DNA of 28,709 bases from JAUYIW01 sp043818555. GTDB lineage: Bacteria; Patescibacteriota; Patescibacteriia; UBA9934. A program made the position numbers and the translations under genes. Positions 7,346-15,579 of the stretch are shown in pieces (position 1 is the first letter of the stretch; each line of letters starts with the position of its first letter). The notes below the pieces were generated by a model. The model saw nothing but the letters and a program-made list of their open reading frames with translations, had not been told where the DNA came from and did no database searches. The stretch lies in contig JBDRFP010000018.1 of NCBI GenBank assembly GCA_043818555.1, positions 1-28,709 on the forward strand, given 5' to 3'.

Positions 7346-8578
7346 ATGAAGTGGCCAGACTTGCTGGAAACAGCATCAACATCGCTTAGGATGAACAAGT
7401 CACGATCGATCCTTACGATCCTCGGGATTGTTATTGGTATTGCTGCGGTGATTTTAATGCTTTCAATCGGTCGCAGCGCAGAGGGGCTTATCTTGAGCGA
7501 AGTTGCCGACTTAGGGTCTGACTTGGTTTTTGTAGAGCCTAGCGCAGGTGACCCATACGAAGGCCCGCCTGATCCATTTATGGAACAAACTCTTGATTTG
7601 GATGATGCCGAAGCGATTGCAAAGAGCGGGTTCTTCTCATCTGTTACCGCAATTTTGCAATCAACATCTATTATTACTCATGGCGAAGATTCAACTTTTG
7701 TGAGCGTAATTGGCACCAATGAGGACTATGTTGATGTTTTCCCATCAGAAGTTGCAAGCGGTACGTTTATTAGTAGTTCAGATGTAGCGTCGTATGCGCG
7801 AGTCGCAGTACTTGGAAGCGAAATTGCCGAAGATTTATTTGGCGACCAGGATCCGGTTGGTGAACGAATGAAAATAAAAAATACCAACGTTCGAATTATT
7901 GGTGTATTCCCAGAGCAGGGAACAAGGTTTTTCCAAAACTTGGACATGCAGATTGCTATTCCAGTCACTACTGCACAGCGTGATATTTTTGGACTCGACA
8001 ATGTAACCTACATTGCAGCTAGGGCAATTGGCGATGTTGAAGAGGCAAAAGAAGAAATGAAATGGACGTTACGTGACACACACAACATTGATAATCCAGA
8101 AGGGCTGGCAGCAAAAGATGACTTTTTTGTGAGTACCCAGGAAGATGCTGTTGAGATCATTGGAATTGTAGGTGGAGTTTTGTCGCTTTTGCTAGCATCG
8201 ATCGCCGCGATTTCGCTCGTGGTTGGCGGTATCGGCATCATGAACATCATGTTAGTATCGGTAACGGAGCGCACTAAAGAGATCGGTCTGAGGAAATCTG
8301 TTGGGGCGACATACAAGGAGATTTTGCAACAGTTTTTGCTAGAGGCTGTGCTACTTACGTTGTTTGGTGGGATTATTGGCGTGGTGATTGGGTCTGGATT
8401 GTCGATCGCTACTGGTTATTTGGTTGGGCTGTATCTTGAAGGATGGAGCGGCAATGTGCCAATCAATGCTGTGGTGCTCGGAGTTCTGGTTGCGGCCGCA
8501 GTTGGGATAGCGTTTGGAATCTATCCGGCCCGCCGGGCTGCGAAGCTCGATCCGATTGAGGCACTGCGTTATGAGTAA
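7346..8578 (+). CDS. ABC transporter permease, MacB/FtsX family
   Basis: The 410-residue permease of the exporter. One transmembrane helix at about 21-42 (ILTILGIVIGIAAVILMLS) is followed by an extracytoplasmic MacB core domain (about 45-265) and a C-terminal FtsX domain with three helices (about 272-300, 325-355, 370-395). The segment MNIMLVSVTERTKEIGLRKSVGAT, the classic FtsX coupling motif, and the end PARRAAKLDPIEALRYE are diagnostic. Together with the ATPase and HlyD-type adaptor it forms a complete MacAB-like tripartite set without an outer-membrane channel, as in Gram-positive YknXYZ. The ATG follows the CCAAT repeat directly. Likely cargo (peptide, lipid or antimicrobial) is unknown. 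Confidence 0.93.
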   Translation: MKWPDLLETASTSLRMNKSRSILTILGIVIGIAAVILMLSIGRSAEGLILSEVADLGSDLVFVEPSAGDPYEGPPDPFMEQTLDLDDAEAIAKSGFFSSVTAILQSTSIITHGEDSTFVSVIGTNEDYVDVFPSEVASGTFISSSDVASYARVAVLGSEIAEDLFGDQDPVGERMKIKNTNVRIIGVFPEQGTRFFQNLDMQIAIPVTTAQRDIFGLDNVTYIAARAIGDVEEAKEEMKWTLRDTHNIDNPEGLAAKDDFFVSTQEDAVEIIGIVGGVLSLLLASIAAISLVVGGIGIMNIMLVSVTERTKEIGLRKSVGATYKEILQQFLLEAVLLTLFGGIIGVVIGSGLSIATGYLVGLYLEGWSGNVPINAVVLGVLVAAAVGIAFGIYPARRAAKLDPIEALRYE

Positions 8579-8593
8579 ATTCTGAGCACGGAA

Positions 8594-8680
8594 TCCTAAA
8601 CTCTAAATAAATCCAAAAATTAAAATCCAAACTTGAGCTTTGAATTTATTTAGGATTTAGAGTTTCGAAATTAGGGTTTC
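8594..8680. repeat. CTAAATA-type heptad inverted repeat
   Basis: The left arm (about 8596-8632) repeats seven-base words such as CTAAACT, CTAAATA and AATCCAA. The right arm (about 8641-8676) repeats AGGATTT, AGAGTTT and AGGGTTT. It is the same word family as 3908-4016. It separates the permease from parA and leads into the parA promoter. Confidence 0.75.
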
Positions 8681-8683
8681 TCA

Positions 8684-8692
8684 TGCTATAAT
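8684..8692 (+). promoter_or_regulatory. Extended -10 promoter of parA
   Basis: TGCTATAAT is a perfect extended -10. Eleven bases separate it from the ATG, leaving a leader of only about four bases. Confidence 0.7.
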
Positions 8693-8703
8693 GTTCACAG
8701 AAT

Positions 8704-9471
8704 ATGGCTCACATTGTATCAGTAGTAAACCAGAAGGGAGGAGTGGGGAAGTCGACCACAGCAATGAACCTGGCGGCGTATTTGGCGCACTTTGGAAAGT
8801 TTGTGCTTCTAGTTGATCTGGATCCGCAGGGAAACGCTTCAAGCGGGCTTGGGCACGCCATTGCGGACACGCTTGGCACATACGAAGCAATGTCGGGCGC
8901 GCATAGAGTTCAGGATTTGATTGTGTCAACCGCGCACGAAGGCTTGTTCTTGCTGCCTGCCGGACCGAATTTAGCAGGCGCAACCGTTGAGTTGGTAAAT
9001 GAGTTTAATCGCGAGCAAAAGCTGCGACAAGCTTTGCTGGAAGTTCGAAATGATTACGACTACATAATTATCGATAACCCTCCAACGCTTGGCATGCTTA
9101 CAATCAACGGATTGGTGGCGGCCGACAGCGTGCTTATTCCTGTGCAGGCTGAATATTACGCGCTCGAGGGCCTGGGGCAACTTATGCAGACAATCGGGCT
9201 GGTACGCCAGTCAATGAGGCCGGATTTGGCAATTATGGGAGCAGTGATTACTATGTTTGATCCGCGTACAAAACTATCAAACCAGGTGCTTGAAGAGCTG
9301 TACAAACATTTTCCAGAAAAGATTTTTCGCTCTGTTATCCCCCGAAGCGTACGCCTTGCCGAAGCGCCAAGTTTTGGAAAGTCGATTTTGCACTACGATC
9401 CGAATTCGAAAGCTGCTAAGTCGTACGAACGCCTTGCGCGAGAGTTTTTGATGCGTGAGGATGTTTATTAA
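8704..9471 (+). CDS. parA: Chromosome partitioning ATPase ParA/Soj
   Basis: ParA-type ATPase that drives origin segregation with ParB. The deviant Walker A KGGVGKST is at residues 11-18, with the signature lysine at 11. The Walker A' block LVDLDPQGNASSGLG is at about 37-51 and the Walker B-like IIIDNPPTLGMLTINGL at about 121-137. At 255 residues it has the chromosomal Soj length and lacks the N-terminal HTH extension of plasmid ParA proteins. parB follows in the same direction. Start is supported by the extended -10 close upstream. No consensus parS site (GTTTCACGTGAAAC type) was found in the window. Confidence 0.95.
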   Translation: MAHIVSVVNQKGGVGKSTTAMNLAAYLAHFGKFVLLVDLDPQGNASSGLGHAIADTLGTYEAMSGAHRVQDLIVSTAHEGLFLLPAGPNLAGATVELVNEFNREQKLRQALLEVRNDYDYIIIDNPPTLGMLTINGLVAADSVLIPVQAEYYALEGLGQLMQTIGLVRQSMRPDLAIMGAVITMFDPRTKLSNQVLEELYKHFPEKIFRSVIPRSVRLAEAPSFGKSILHYDPNSKAAKSYERLAREFLMREDVY

Positions 9472-9705
9472 TGACCAATTCACAAACACCCAATGACCAA
9501 TGAATATCCAGTTTCCAATTTACAATCTACTTCCTGAGGAGTTCGGCTTTTCGACGACGAAGGACCTAGCGATAGCGCCTAGGCCCAAACGCTTCGCTGG
9601 ATCCTTCACTAAACGACAAACGATCGTTCAGGAAGTCAATTATTGGTCATTGCGCATTGAGAATTCATTGGGAATTGGTTACTTGGACATTGGTAATTAT
9701 CATTT
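9471..9705. repeat. CCAAT inverted repeat split by another palindrome
   Basis: The left arm (9471-9528, AATGACCAATTCACAAAC onward) starts on the parA stop, and the right arm (9637-9705, ATTGGTCATTG, GGAATTGGTTACTTGG) ends at the parB ATG. A TTCCTGA-type palindrome (9529-9636) lies exactly between them. This looks like one mobile or expanding repeat inserted in the loop of another. Confidence 0.8.
9529..9636. repeat. TCCTGA palindromic element, copy 3 (reversed)
   Basis: Ends ACTTCCTGA (9529-9537) and TCAGGAAGT (9628-9636) are inverted. Read on the minus strand the first 35 bases closely match the copy at 889-989 (TCCTGAACGATCGTTT ... GGATC). The interior also holds a GCGAT/ATCGC-rich palindrome near 9568-9582. 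It is noncoding. Confidence 0.75.
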
Positions 9706-10563
9706 ATGACCAAACCAACAGGAGGACTTGGGCGAGGATTATCTGCGCTCATCCCACAAAAAATCGCACCTGAACCGGACAGTGACGCCGGAAAGGTCGC
9801 CAAGGCGAAACCGACCGAAGTGCCGGTTAATTCGATTGTTGTAAACCCGCATCAGCCGCGGAAGTTCTTTTCGCCTTCGGAATTGGAAGACTTGATTACA
9901 TCAATTAAGGAACATGGGATCCTGGTTCCGCTGATTGTTACAGAAGTCGGAGAAGGGAAGTATGAATTGATAGCGGGAGAGCGCAGGTTGCGATCGTCGA
10001 AAATGCTTGGGCTTAAAACAGTGCCGGTTGTTATTCGAACGGCTACTGAACAGCAGAAGCTCGAATTGGCTTTGATCGAAAACATCCAACGACAGGATTT
10101 GAACGCTGTTGAAGAAGCTATGGCTTACAAATCATTGCTTGATCAGTTTGACACATCGCCTGCGCAGATCGCAAAAAGATTGGGAAAGAGCCGGCCACAT
10201 GTTGCAAATACCCTGCGATTACTCGAGCTTGATCAGGAAATGCTCGATGCTCTGTCGTCCGGGAAGATTACTAAAAGCCATGCGCGGACTTTGCTTCAGG
10301 AAAAAGATGAGAAGCGTCGGGGAGTTTTATTTAATCAAATGCTTGCTGGTGAGATGACTGTGCGGGAAGCCGAAGCCAAGGCCGGAGCTCGTTCCGGTGT
10401 CAAAAAAGCTACTGACCCTAATGTAGCCGCAATGGAAGCGGACTTGCGTGAGTCACTTGGCACCAAGGTGCAGGTTAGTGTTAAGGCTGGGAGGGGGAAG
10501 ATTTGTATTCATTTTTATTCGAAGGAGGAGTTGAAGGAGTTGTTGATTCGGTTAACGGAATAG
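9706..10563 (+). CDS. parB: Chromosome partitioning protein ParB/Spo0J
   Basis: The DNA-binding CTPase partner of ParA. The N-terminal GGLGRGLSALIP motif (about 6-17) is the ParA-stimulating peptide. The ParB/sulfiredoxin-like domain covers about 38-125, with VNPHQPRKFF (about 46-55) and GERRLRSSKMLGLKTVPVVI (about 90-109), the CTP-binding GERR box. The HTH that reads parS is at about 150-175 (SPAQIAKRLGKSRPHVANTLRLLEL). The C-terminal dimerisation segment is at about 240-285. At 285 residues it is typical. It is separated from parA by the nested repeat, with no Shine-Dalgarno. Confidence 0.95.
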   Translation: MTKPTGGLGRGLSALIPQKIAPEPDSDAGKVAKAKPTEVPVNSIVVNPHQPRKFFSPSELEDLITSIKEHGILVPLIVTEVGEGKYELIAGERRLRSSKMLGLKTVPVVIRTATEQQKLELALIENIQRQDLNAVEEAMAYKSLLDQFDTSPAQIAKRLGKSRPHVANTLRLLELDQEMLDALSSGKITKSHARTLLQEKDEKRRGVLFNQMLAGEMTVREAEAKAGARSGVKKATDPNVAAMEADLRESLGTKVQVSVKAGRGKICIHFYSKEELKELLIRLTE

Positions 10564-10735
10564 AGAGGTTGAGGGTAATTGAGAGAAATTGAGAGAGGTT
10601 GAGGGAAAGAAAAAGACCGGTCGATTGGCCGGTTTTTAAATCTCTCAACATCCTTCAACCTCTTTCAATAACCCTCAAAATCTCCTTTTTAAAATCCCTT
10701 AACCTCTTTCAACCTCTCTCGACATCTCTACCTCC
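10564..10735. repeat. Ten-base-period TTGAG/TCAA inverted repeat around a terminator
   Basis: TTGAG recurs every ten bases on the left side. On the right, TCAA recurs every ten bases four times, then TTAA/TCAA/TCGA continue in ten-base steps after a small phase shift. The two sides are inverted relative to each other around the terminator hairpin. The right side runs into the last codons of the rel gene. A related decamer array is at 21236-21290. Confidence 0.75.
10615..10637. terminator. Bidirectional terminator between parB and rel
   Basis: An 8-bp stem GACCGGTC / GGCCGGTT with loop GATT, followed by TTTTT on the plus strand and by a T-rich run (from AAAGAAAAA) on the minus strand. It suits both convergent genes. 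Confidence 0.8.
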
Positions 10736-12215
10736 TCATCAACGACCCCAAAATCGAATGTCGATTACGCTTGATAGCTTCTTTAATCTTACTCCTCGCG
10801 TGCGAAGTCTTTGCAAACTTTAACCAATCAGGATTTGGACTTTTTCGATTTTTATCAACGATAATTTCACACATGTCGCCTGACTTTAGCACCGAATCCA
10901 GATTAGCAATTTGGTGATTAACTTTAGCTCCTGACGCCTTGTCGCCAATGTCGGTATGAATCGCATAAGCAAAATCAATAGGCGTTGAGTTTTCCGGCAA
11001 ATCAAGCACATCGCCATTGGGCGAGAACACAAAAATGCGGTTGCGGAACATGTCGAGCTTTAACTCATCCATCTGCTCCATAAAATCGCCTTCGCTCATC
11101 TCTTTCTGAATGTTTGTCAGCTCCTCCATCCATTTTACTTTCTTGTCGCGCAGCCGGCGGCCTTCTTTGTAGCGCCAGTGCGCAGCCACACCGTATTCGG
11201 CCTCCTCATGCATTTCTAGCGTGCGGATCTGAAATTCAAGAATCGACCCGTCATCGGAAAATACGGTGGTGTGGAGCGATTTGTAGCCGTTTGGTTTAGG
11301 ACGGGAAATGTAGTCTTTTATTCGTCCGGCAAGCGGGGTGTAGAGTCCGTGGATAATTCCAAGCGCGGCATAGCAGTCGCTAACATCGTCGACGATAACT
11401 CGAATGGCAACAATGTCGTAAACCTTGTTAATGTCATTATCGTAGCGCTGAAGTTTTTTATACAAGCTGTGGCAGTACTTGATCCGACCGTGGATTGTAT
11501 TTGGAAAGATGCGGTGATTTTCCAGTTCGCGCTTAGTGTCCAGCTGGGCCTTGCTCATTGCAGGACCGAATTTTTTAACGCGCTGTTCCAGGAGATGCTT
11601 GGTCCAGTTATACTCTTTTGGCTGAAGATATTTAAAGGCGTGGTCTTCAAACAGCCCGCGATATTCGCCCATGCCAAGGCGATTGGCAATAGGCGCGTAA
11701 ATTTCCATAACCTCTTTCGCAATTCTCGTACGCTTAGCTTCAGGGAGAACATAAAGGGTTTCAATGTTGTGCATGCGGTCTGCGAATTTAATAAAGATGA
11801 CCCGAATGTCAGTTGCCATGGCGATGAACATCTTACGTAAGTTCTCAACATAGCGCTCCAGCCCGCGGTACTGCACGCGCCCAAGCTTGGTAACTCCTTT
11901 GACCAGATTAGTAATGTCACGCCCAAACTCGCGCTGCATTTCGGCTTCGTCCATGTCGGCGTCCTCCAGAACATCGTGCAGGAGTCCGGCTGCCACCACT
12001 TCGGCAGGAAGCTGCATGTCGGCCAGTTTGGAGGCGGTTGCAAACGCATGCTCAAAATACGGCGCGCCCGTTAGGCGAGTCTGGCCTTCGTGCGCCTTTT
12101 TGGACACTTTGTAGGCGCGATGTATTAGCTCAAGATCATCTTCTGAATATCTGCCAGATGGAAGCTTGGCCTTAAGGGAAGAGAATTGAGTTTTCGTTAT
12201 ATTTTGAGTCGGCAT
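10728..12215 (-). CDS. rel: Bifunctional (p)ppGpp synthetase/hydrolase (Rel/SpoT)
   Basis: Makes and degrades the alarmone (p)ppGpp. The HD hydrolase domain covers about 28-180, with the metal/catalytic residues visible in LLHDVLED (78-85) and FADRMHN (144-150). The synthetase domain covers about 230-345, with GRIKYCHSLYKK (243-254), the GRIKDYI segment at 297-303 and EFQIRT (327-332). The RxKD motif (298-301) is the type found in bifunctional or hydrolase-competent enzymes rather than EXDD RelA. A TGS domain is at about 393-455. The protein ends at 495 residues, so the C-terminal helical, zinc-finger and ACT domains of full-length Rel (over 700 residues) are absent, which implies altered ribosome control. 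The last codons overlap the decamer repeat. Confidence 0.93.
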   Translation of the reverse strand: MPTQNITKTQFSSLKAKLPSGRYSEDDLELIHRAYKVSKKAHEGQTRLTGAPYFEHAFATASKLADMQLPAEVVAAGLLHDVLEDADMDEAEMQREFGRDITNLVKGVTKLGRVQYRGLERYVENLRKMFIAMATDIRVIFIKFADRMHNIETLYVLPEAKRTRIAKEVMEIYAPIANRLGMGEYRGLFEDHAFKYLQPKEYNWTKHLLEQRVKKFGPAMSKAQLDTKRELENHRIFPNTIHGRIKYCHSLYKKLQRYDNDINKVYDIVAIRVIVDDVSDCYAALGIIHGLYTPLAGRIKDYISRPKPNGYKSLHTTVFSDDGSILEFQIRTLEMHEEAEYGVAAHWRYKEGRRLRDKKVKWMEELTNIQKEMSEGDFMEQMDELKLDMFRNRIFVFSPNGDVLDLPENSTPIDFAYAIHTDIGDKASGAKVNHQIANLDSVLKSGDMCEIIVDKNRKSPNPDWLKFAKTSHARSKIKEAIKRNRHSILGSLMRR

Positions 12216-12235
12216 ATTGCCTGGAAATTAGCTTT

Positions 12236-12325
12236 GGGAAAATCGAAAATAGTAATTGAAATTGGAGATTAGAAATTTGCTATCTGAAAGCTTTTTTCGA
12301 TTTTCTATTACTATTTTTTAATTTC
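12236..12325. repeat. Heptad inverted repeat in the divergent rel spacer
   Basis: In the left part G recurs at seven-base steps within A/T-rich words (TCGAAAA, TAGTAAT, AGAAATT). In the right part C recurs at about seven-base steps within T-rich words (CGATTTT, CTATTAC). The arms are largely complementary. It occupies the divergent promoter region between rel and the 12397 gene. Confidence 0.6.
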
Positions 12326-12358
12326 CAAACAGCTACTTCCTATACAGTATCGAGAATA

Positions 12359-12388
12359 TTGCTAAATTGCAAGGTTTTGAGTTAGAAT
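12359..12388 (+). promoter_or_regulatory. Promoter of the 12397 gene
   Basis: TTGCTA (12359-12364), an 18-base spacer and TAGAAT (12383-12388), with only eight bases to the ATG. The mRNA would be essentially leaderless. The -35 is the same hexamer as at 4140. Confidence 0.55.
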
Positions 12389-12396
12389 AGGTAGGT

Positions 12397-12966
12397 ATGA
12401 TAAATATCGACAAGGCTCCAGGGCCAGGTTCGCCAGAGTTCACGGCAGGAGTTGAAAAAGCCAAGTTTGACGCAACAGTTACAAGGATGGAGGCGGAGAG
12501 GGTGGCGCAGGAAAAACTTACCGAGGCTGAGGCGGCCGCGAAGGAAGGTGAAAAAGAAAAAGCAGAGGCTTTACGCGAAGAGGCTTTGGAGGCAGCTGAG
12601 GTTGCTAGAACTGCGACCAAAATTATTGACGCTGAGCCTGGCTCGGTCGCAAGAAATGTAATTAGCGCTCCAATCGACGCGATAAATATTGCTGCCGATG
12701 CTGGCGTTAAGACAGTCGAAACAGGCAAGGCGGCAAATGATTATTTTGATAAAAAAATTGCAGAGAATCGCAAGAAGTTTCAAAGGGGCGCAGTAGTGGC
12801 CGGCGCGACTGGGTTGGTTTTGTTCACCCCTGCGGCTTATGCGCTCAAGGCAGTGCTTGGGATCAATAAGGCACTAGGCGATCCGTGGGGCAAGCTACTT
12901 GATGAATTTGACCCCTTTAATCTTCGGGGAGCAGACAAGGGTAAGGGGAAAAAAGAGAAAAAATAA
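12397..12966 (+). CDS. Unknown alanine/glutamate-rich coiled-coil protein with a hydrophobic segment
   Basis: I do not recognise this 189-residue protein. Residues about 15-80 are almost entirely A, E, K and R and look like a long coiled coil. Residues about 85-128 contain a polar, possibly amphipathic stretch. Residues 129-152 (GAVVAGATGLVLFTPAAYALKAVL) are hydrophobic enough to be a membrane helix. The end is a lysine-rich tail (KGKGKKEKK). This suggests a membrane-associated scaffold or surface protein, but that is inference. It has its own near-leaderless promoter and a terminator right after the stop. Base composition is like its neighbours. Confidence 0.75.
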   Translation: MINIDKAPGPGSPEFTAGVEKAKFDATVTRMEAERVAQEKLTEAEAAAKEGEKEKAEALREEALEAAEVARTATKIIDAEPGSVARNVISAPIDAINIAADAGVKTVETGKAANDYFDKKIAENRKKFQRGAVVAGATGLVLFTPAAYALKAVLGINKALGDPWGKLLDEFDPFNLRGADKGKGKKEKK

Positions 12967-12988
12967 AAAGGCCGCTTAGGCCTTTTTT
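12967..12988. terminator. Bidirectional terminator between the 12397 gene and topA
   Basis: A perfect AAAGGCC / GGCCTTT stem with loop GCTTA, followed by TTTTTT on the plus strand and by T-rich sequence on the minus strand. It sits between two convergent genes. Confidence 0.85.
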
Positions 12989-13018
12989 GTTTGTCGATCT
13001 ACTATCTACTTCGCGATT

Positions 13019-15301
13019 TCAGCTCTTCTTTTTCTTCCCGCCCCAATTGCGCTTTGGCGCAGCTCTTTTTTTTATGAGCAGCCCAATAGCGTCGTCGAGC
13101 GTGACCGATTCTGGATCGGTGCCCTTTGGCACAGACGCGTTTGTTTTGCCGTCAGTAACATATGGCCCATAGCGTCCGTTTTTGATCAAGATGGTCCCAC
13201 CGCTCTCCGGGTCGGCTCCAAGTTCTGCAATAGGAGTTTCACGCTCCTTTTTGAGTTTGGCAGAATCGACAATAATTTCTCGCGCTCGCTTTTCAGTAAT
13301 GGTAAATAAGTCTTCGTCTTCAGGCATTGAAGCGTTGGTTTTGCCAGCTTTCAGGTATGGGCCGTACGGGCCAATTTGCGCAGTAATCGGCGTGCCATCT
13401 TTAAGCGTGCCAACTTCGCGCGGCAGCTTAATCAACTCAAGCGCATCTTCCAGCGTTACGCTTTCCTGAGTCATGCCTTTTGTGAGCGACACCATTTTTG
13501 GCTTGTTGATTTTTTCTTTCCTATCCTCTTCGCTCCATTCGCCAAGCTGAATATACGGGCCGAATCGCCCGGTGCGCACGATTATTTCTTTGCCTGACTT
13601 TGTGTCAACTCCAAGCTCGCGTACGGGCATAACATCTTCTCGAGAAAGCTCTTCGGTCTTGTCTTCGAGGTTTTGGTGGAATGGTCCGTAGAAAGCCTCC
13701 ATCATTGGTACCCATTCGACTTTGCCCTCGGCGATTTCGTCAAGGGTATTTTCCATTGTTGCGGTAAATTCCAGATCGACAATGTTTGAAAAATGTTCAA
13801 CCAAAAGGTCGGTGACGATCATGGCAATGTCGGTAGGGAAGAGCTTCTTATTGTCATCGCGGTCAACATAACCGCGGTCAATAATTGTCTGAATGGTTGG
13901 GGCATAGGTGGAAGGCCGGCCGATTCCGTGTTCTTCAAGCGCCTTTACAAGCGTGGCGTCTGAGTAGCGCGCCAGCGGTTCGGTAAAGTGCTGGATTGGT
14001 TCGATTGACTTGGCGTCCACCTTGTCGCCCTCTTTCAGTTCGGGCAGAACCTTCTCTTTTGCGCTGCGGTACACTTTCATGTAGCCGTCAAAAACTATTA
14101 TGCTGCCGTTTGCCCGGAAGGTGTATTTTTTTGCATTGATGTCGACCGCGGTTTTTTCAATCTTGGCTGCTGGCATCTGGCTCGCGAGCGTGCGTCGCCA
14201 GATCAGATCATACAGCTTCCACTGGCCTGCATCGAGCTTGCCTTTGAGATTTTCCGGAGTTGCAGCCGGGTCGGTTGGGCGGATAGCTTCATGAGCCTCC
14301 TGCGCTCCTTTTTTGTTGGTTTTGTAAACCTGCGCGCCTTTGGCATAGGCGACTCCGTAAGTCGACCCAATGAATGACTGCGCTTCATTCAGGAATTTCT
14401 CCGCCAGGTTAAACGAGTCTGTTCGCATGTAGGTTATCCGGCCGGTCTCGTAAAGTTTTTGCGCAATGGTCATGGTTTGCTTTGCGCCAAAGCCCAATTT
14501 GTTGTTCGCCTCCTGTTGCAGTATTGATGTTGTGATCGGCGTTGGCGGTTTATTGCTGGCATGCTTTTTTTCAACCGACTCGATTGTGAATTCCGCATCG
14601 ACCAGATCGCCCACAATTTTAGTTGCCGAGTCCTCATTATTAATTTCCAGCTTGTCGAGTTTTTTGCCATCGATTGTTGAAAGCTTACCTTCGAATTCAG
14701 ACGAACCTTTTTGAAACATGCCCTCAATCGTCCAGTACTCGTCAGTTTTGAAAGACTGCCTTTCGCGCTCGCGCTCAACAATCAGTCGCGTAGCAACAGA
14801 CTGCACGCGCCCGGCTGAAAGCCCGCGGCGAACCTTTTTCCATAAAAACGGCGAAAGCTCGTAGCCTACGAGCCTGTCAAGAATTCGCCGCGCCTGCTGG
14901 GCGTCGATTAAATCATCGGAAAGATGCCGTGCGTTTTTTAAAGCTTCCTCAATGGCGTGCTTGGTAATCTCGTGGAAAGTGATCCGTTTGGCCTTGTCCG
15001 GGTTAATCTTCAAAATCTCGGCAACATGCCAGGCGATCGCTTCTCCTTCGCGGTCTTCGTCAGTAGCCAGATAGATTTCATCCGCAGTCTTAGCAGCCGC
15101 CTTTAGCGCGGTGACATGTTTCTTTTTGTCGTCTGGCACAACATACTCCGGAGTAAAGCCATGCTTAATATCTACGCCCATTTCTTTTCTTGGAAGATCG
15201 CGAATATGGCCAAAAGACGAAATAACCTCGTACTGGTTGCCGAGGAATTTCTTAATCGTCTTTGCCTTAGTTGGAGACTCTACAATTAGTAACTTTGACA
15301 T
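13019..15301 (-). CDS. topA: DNA topoisomerase I
   Basis: Type IA topoisomerase that relaxes negative supercoils. The Toprim domain starts SKLLIVESPTKAKTI and holds TDEDREGE (acidic metal triad, about 80-87). The active-site tyrosine is in GRITYMRTDS (about Tyr291). I start at the ATG at 15301. The track-length alternative at 15343 adds 14 residues (VIVIVIV) that are only the translation of a hexamer repeat. The C-terminus has no Cys4 zinc fingers; instead three copies of a 'RxGRFGPYIQ / GPYGPYLKAG / NGRYGPYVTDG' module lie between about 575 and 745, as in Toprim C-terminal repeat proteins, before a basic tail (KKRAAPKRNWGGKKKKS). Length about 760 residues. Confidence 0.96.
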   Translation of the reverse strand: MSKLLIVESPTKAKTIKKFLGNQYEVISSFGHIRDLPRKEMGVDIKHGFTPEYVVPDDKKKHVTALKAAAKTADEIYLATDEDREGEAIAWHVAEILKINPDKAKRITFHEITKHAIEEALKNARHLSDDLIDAQQARRILDRLVGYELSPFLWKKVRRGLSAGRVQSVATRLIVERERERQSFKTDEYWTIEGMFQKGSSEFEGKLSTIDGKKLDKLEINNEDSATKIVGDLVDAEFTIESVEKKHASNKPPTPITTSILQQEANNKLGFGAKQTMTIAQKLYETGRITYMRTDSFNLAEKFLNEAQSFIGSTYGVAYAKGAQVYKTNKKGAQEAHEAIRPTDPAATPENLKGKLDAGQWKLYDLIWRRTLASQMPAAKIEKTAVDINAKKYTFRANGSIIVFDGYMKVYRSAKEKVLPELKEGDKVDAKSIEPIQHFTEPLARYSDATLVKALEEHGIGRPSTYAPTIQTIIDRGYVDRDDNKKLFPTDIAMIVTDLLVEHFSNIVDLEFTATMENTLDEIAEGKVEWVPMMEAFYGPFHQNLEDKTEELSREDVMPVRELGVDTKSGKEIIVRTGRFGPYIQLGEWSEEDRKEKINKPKMVSLTKGMTQESVTLEDALELIKLPREVGTLKDGTPITAQIGPYGPYLKAGKTNASMPEDEDLFTITEKRAREIIVDSAKLKKERETPIAELGADPESGGTILIKNGRYGPYVTDGKTNASVPKGTDPESVTLDDAIGLLIKKRAAPKRNWGGKKKKS

Positions 15302-15307
15302 AGTTTC

Positions 15308-15396
15308 ATTTACGATGACTATTACTATGACTTTGGAGGTCAAGATATTGATTTAATCCGCAACCATAGTTATTGTCATTGTCATGGTTATTGTTT
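15308..15396. repeat. Six-base-period inverted repeat upstream of topA
   Basis: On the left, ACTATT/ACTATG words recur every six bases (about 15313-15332). On the right, GTTATT/GTCATT/GTCATG recur every six bases (about 15369-15394) in the inverse sense. The rest of 15397-15478 shows only short GCATGC/ATGCAGG-like repeats and no gene. Confidence 0.65.
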
Positions 15397-15478
15397 GGCA
15401 TCACGCATGCAATGCAGGCATAATGCAGGAAAGAGGTAGAAGTTGTCAAATCCTGTCCTTCAAACAGACTTAAGTCCG

Positions 15479-15522
15479 GTCTCGATCTTGAGCGCTGACT
15501 AAAGTCAGCTAGGGAGCGAGAC
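15479..15522. repeat. Hairpin upstream of the repeat-transposase unit
   Basis: GTCTCG (15479-15484) pairs with CGAGAC (15517-15522), and inside it GCTGAC (15494-15499) pairs with GTCAGC (15504-15509). It has no T-run. It may be a palindromic recognition structure or a remnant of the element beside it. Confidence 0.55.
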
Positions 15523-15533
15523 GCTTTACCAAC

Positions 15534-15579
15534 TTAACCCTGAAGGTTAAACCCCTAGGGTTAAACCTTCAGGGTTAAA
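15534..15579. repeat. TTAACCC/TTCAGGG heptad palindrome, copy A
   Basis: A near-perfect 45-base palindrome built of seven-base words (TTAACCC, TAAACCC, CTAGGGT, TCAGGGT). It overlaps the 3' end of the transposase gene, encoding its last residues and stop codon. Confidence 0.85.

Noticed and set aside
9500..9709. Open frame of 69 codons between parA and parB
   Set aside because: It consists wholly of the CCAAT arms and the nested palindrome.
8704..10563. parS site near parA-parB
   Set aside because: I looked for GTTTCAC/GTGAAAC palindromes here and elsewhere and found only half-matches (for example near 13234).
11271..11840. Plus-strand open frame of 189 codons
   Set aside because: It is entirely antisense to the conserved Rel hydrolase and synthetase domains and has no motifs of its own.
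15302..15343. Longer N-terminus of topA from the upstream start
   Set aside because: The extra residues (VIVIVIV) are a translation of the hexamer repeat and precede the conserved SKLLIVESPTK start.
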